From assembly GCF_021391675.1 (NCBI RefSeq), contig NZ_CP090095.1, positions 3,415,501 to 3,479,500 on the forward strand: a stretch of 64,000 nucleotides of DNA. Reading direction: 5' to 3'. Positions within the stretch are counted from its first letter, which is position 1. Every line of letters starts with the position of its first letter. The translations under genes and the position numbers were made by a program. Positions 62,209 through 64,000 of this stretch are shown piece after piece. Below the pieces are notes generated by a model that was given only the letters and a program-made list of their open reading frames with translations, was not told the DNA's origin and did no database searches. Origin of the DNA: Neorhizobium galegae. GTDB taxonomy: Bacteria > Pseudomonadota > Alphaproteobacteria > Rhizobiales > Rhizobiaceae.

Positions 62209-63738
62209 TCACTCTTCCCAATGAACATCCGTGAGAACGTTCGACGGGATCGGTTCGTTTTCCCACAGGCCCTTCACCTTGCCGTCCCACACGCCAAGTT
62301 TCGGCATCACGAACAGGAAGAGCGCCGGCACGTCGTTGGAAAGGATGGTCTGTGCCTCGCCGTAGAGCTTTTCCTGTCCGGCGGCATCGGAGGTCATCTC
62401 GACCTTTTTCAGCACGTCGTTGAAGGCCGGGTTCTTGTAGTTGAAGTAGTAGGGATCGCGGGAATAGATGTCGATGTCCATCGGCTCCGCATGGGCGACG
62501 ATGGTCATGTCGTAGTCGGCGGCCTTCAGCACATCGGCCACCCATTTCGCCGGGAATTCGGTGGTCTCGATGTTCATCGTCACGCCGATTTCCGCAAACA
62601 TCGCCTGCAGCACCTGCGAGGTGCGCTGCGCATAGGCCATCTGCGGCGCCTTGATGGTGAAGGTGAAGCCGTTCGGGAAGCCAGCCTCGGCCAGCAGCGC
62701 CTTCGCCTTGGCGGCATCATAGGGATAGACGCCGGTCAAATCCTTGTAGCCGCGGTCGTTCGGCGTGTAGTGGCTGCCGATCGGTGTGCCGAAACCGGAC
62801 CAGGCGCCTTCGACGACGGTGGCGCGGTCGACTGCCATCATCAGGGCCTGACGTACCTTCTTGTCGCTGAACGGCTTACGGGTGTTGTTCATGCCGGCGA
62901 CGACCTTGAGCTCGGTATTGCCGATAACCGTCGTCAGCCGCTTGTCGCCCTCGAAGGACTTGATCAGTTCGGGCGCCCCGAATTCCGGGAAGGCATCGAC
63001 GTCGCCGGCCTTCAGCGCCGCGGCCTGGGCCTGCGGATCACTGATGAAACGGAATGCCGCGGTATCGAGCTTCAGGGAGACGGCCTTGTTCCAGTAGTCG
63101 GCATTCCTGGCGAGATCGACCTTGGAGCCCTTCGACCAGCTGACGAACTTGAACGGGCCGGTGCCGATCGGAGTCGTCTTGTTGTCGGCGGCCGATTTCG
63201 GTTCGACGATGGTCGAGGACGGCCAGCCGAGCCAGTAAAGCAGGCTGCCGGCCGGCTGCTTGAGCTTCAGCACCAGCGTCGAAGCATCGGGCGTCTCGAC
63301 CGTATCGATCGAGGCAAAATAGCGCTTCTGCGGATTGACCGAGTCTGCGCCGCGGGCGCGGTCGATCGAGAACTTGGCAACCGCGCTGTCGAAGGCGACG
63401 CCGTTATGGAACTTGACGCCCTGGCGGAGCTTGAACGTGTAGGTCAGGCCGTCGGGCGAGATCTGCCAGCTTTCGGCAAGCTGCGGCTGGATCTTGCCGG
63501 CCTTGTCGATGGTCGTCAGGCCTTCAAAGATGTTCTGCCAGGTCACCTGGCCGATCGCGACCGGTGCGGCGATCGTCGGATCGAGGCCGGCCGGCTCAAC
63601 CGTCATGCCGACTGTGATCGCGGTCTTCGCCGCCGCCTCGGCGCCGGTTTGCCCTAAAAGCAGGCCCGCGCTCACCGCAAGGCCAAAAGCTGCACTCTTC
63701 AATATGGTAGCAGAGCTCAAAAGTGTCATCCTGCCCAT
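62209..63738 (-). CDS. ABC transporter periplasmic binding protein (DppA type), second transporter
   Basis: The 509-residue product is a family 5 solute-binding protein. A signal peptide covers about residues 1-36, ending GQTGAEAAA. Typical segments are FKLRQGVKFHNGVAFDSAVA and TTPIGTGPFKFVSWSKGSKV. It heads the operon with two permeases and an amidase. The start at 63738 has AGGGGATGACGG upstream; 63729 is an alternative. Confidence 0.9.
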   Translation of the reverse strand: MGRMTLLSSATILKSAAFGLAVSAGLLLGQTGAEAAAKTAITVGMTVEPAGLDPTIAAPVAIGQVTWQNIFEGLTTIDKAGKIQPQLAESWQISPDGLTYTFKLRQGVKFHNGVAFDSAVAKFSIDRARGADSVNPQKRYFASIDTVETPDASTLVLKLKQPAGSLLYWLGWPSSTIVEPKSAADNKTTPIGTGPFKFVSWSKGSKVDLARNADYWNKAVSLKLDTAAFRFISDPQAQAAALKAGDVDAFPEFGAPELIKSFEGDKRLTTVIGNTELKVVAGMNNTRKPFSDKKVRQALMMAVDRATVVEGAWSGFGTPIGSHYTPNDRGYKDLTGVYPYDAAKAKALLAEAGFPNGFTFTIKAPQMAYAQRTSQVLQAMFAEIGVTMNIETTEFPAKWVADVLKAADYDMTIVAHAEPMDIDIYSRDPYYFNYKNPAFNDVLKKVEMTSDAAGQEKLYGEAQTILSNDVPALFLFVMPKLGVWDGKVKGLWENEPIPSNVLTDVHWEE

Positions 63739-63851
63739 CCGTCATCCCCTTTTTTTTGGAACGAGACCCGCCTGATCGGCACCTGCGGGATCTTCGATTG
63801 CCAAAAGTGTGTCATTTCGCAGGTGCACACACAATGCAGAATTTTGTGTTC

Positions 63852-63878
63852 TCTGTGTAGCCGAAAACGCTACACAGA
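63852..63878. other. Inverted repeat upstream of the second binding protein gene
   Basis: TCTGTGTAGC and GCTACACAGA form a perfect 10-bp stem with a 7-base loop, directly after the stop of the partial gene at the right edge and before the binding protein gene. It may be a terminator without a T-run or an operator; GTGTG/CACAC motifs recur nearby (63807-63830). Confidence 0.55.
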
Positions 63879-63883
63879 CGTAA

Positions 63884-64000
63884 TTAGGCGCCTGCCCTTT
63901 TAGGCGCCGATTTGCGCGCATCGGCGCCGCGCATGAAGCGCTCGATGAAATCGACGAGCTTGCCCGCCGCGAACGAGAGCTGGCGGTCCGGCGCGACACA
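63884..64000 (-). CDS. C-terminal end of a probable transcriptional regulator (partial)
   Basis: Only the last 38 codons are inside the window, reading PDRQLSFAAGKLVDFIERFM and ending in a basic tail before TAA at 63884. The helix is reminiscent of the C-terminus of LysR-type regulators, but this is weak. The gene lies upstream of the amide/peptide transporter operon on the same strand, a common place for its regulator. Confidence 0.4.
   Translation of the reverse strand, partial: CVAPDRQLSFAAGKLVDFIERFMRGADARKSAPKRAGA

Noticed and set aside
63742..63999. 85-codon minus-strand frame at the right edge
   Set aside because: It is Ser/Arg-rich and conflicts with the frame that reads PDRQLSFAAGKLVDFIERFM to a stop at 63884, which looks more like protein.

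Overview
The window looks like a chromosomal segment of a Rhizobiaceae alphaproteobacterium (Rhizobium/Neorhizobium/Agrobacterium type). The grounds are the high GC content, a complete alphaproteobacterial general stress response locus (PhyR, NepR, EcfG and an HWE-type kinase), a rhizobial-style smo polyol operon with mtlK, many solute ABC transporters, and mosaic palindromic repeats (cores such as CCCTCCCC-TTGT-GGGGAGGG) in the gaps between genes. No rRNA, tRNA, CRISPR array, phage or insertion sequence was recognised. The species is not determinable from the sequence alone.

Left part (1-12.4 kb). A higBA toxin-antitoxin pair sits at the edge. A long minus-strand sugar island follows: a LacI-type regulator, xylulokinase and xylose isomerase; then a ribose/xylose-type ABC transporter (ATPase, permease, binding protein), a sugar phosphate isomerase/epimerase-like TIM barrel and a Gfo/Idh/MocA dehydrogenase. 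A 17-bp sequence overlapping the -35 box is identical in front of the regulator and in front of the transporter operon, which suggests one regulon. A DUF4160-DUF2442 pair resembling a toxin-antitoxin module lies between the last two metabolic genes.

Middle part (12.4-34.2 kb). An EmrAB drug efflux pair (emrB carries a frameshift) is divergent from a TetR regulator with two palindromic operators. Then come TerC, a VOC protein, glutathione peroxidase, an SLC13 transporter, gltX, lysS, an Imm-5-like protein, an unrecognised Ala/Pro-rich membrane protein, a MarR-MFS efflux unit with matching operators, a methyltransferase, transaldolase with a divergent SorC-type regulator, a PilZ protein, an AraC/Ada-type methyltransferase, DUF2244, endonuclease III and an EI24/CysZ membrane protein.

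Polyol and peptide part (34.5-53.8 kb). A solitary FtsI-like transpeptidase is followed by the minus-strand cluster smoC-smoE-smoF-smoG-smoK-mtlK-HAD phosphatase-FGGY kinase. It lacks smoS and carries a ribulokinase-like kinase. A HepT/MntA (HEPN/MNT) toxin-antitoxin module follows. Then comes a divergent peptide import unit: a fused DppD-DppF ATPase and an M20 amidohydrolase on one side, and binding protein plus two permeases on the other.

Right part (54-64 kb). The stress response locus holds the kinase, a DUF1328 small membrane protein, phyR, nepR-ecfG, a single-domain response regulator and a DUF883/DUF1469 pair. Three sites match the EcfG promoter consensus GGAAC-N16/17-CGTT, placing phyR, DUF1328 and DUF883-DUF1469 under this sigma factor. 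The window ends with a second peptide-type transporter (binding protein, two permeases, amidase, no ATPase nearby) and the 3' end of a probable regulator.
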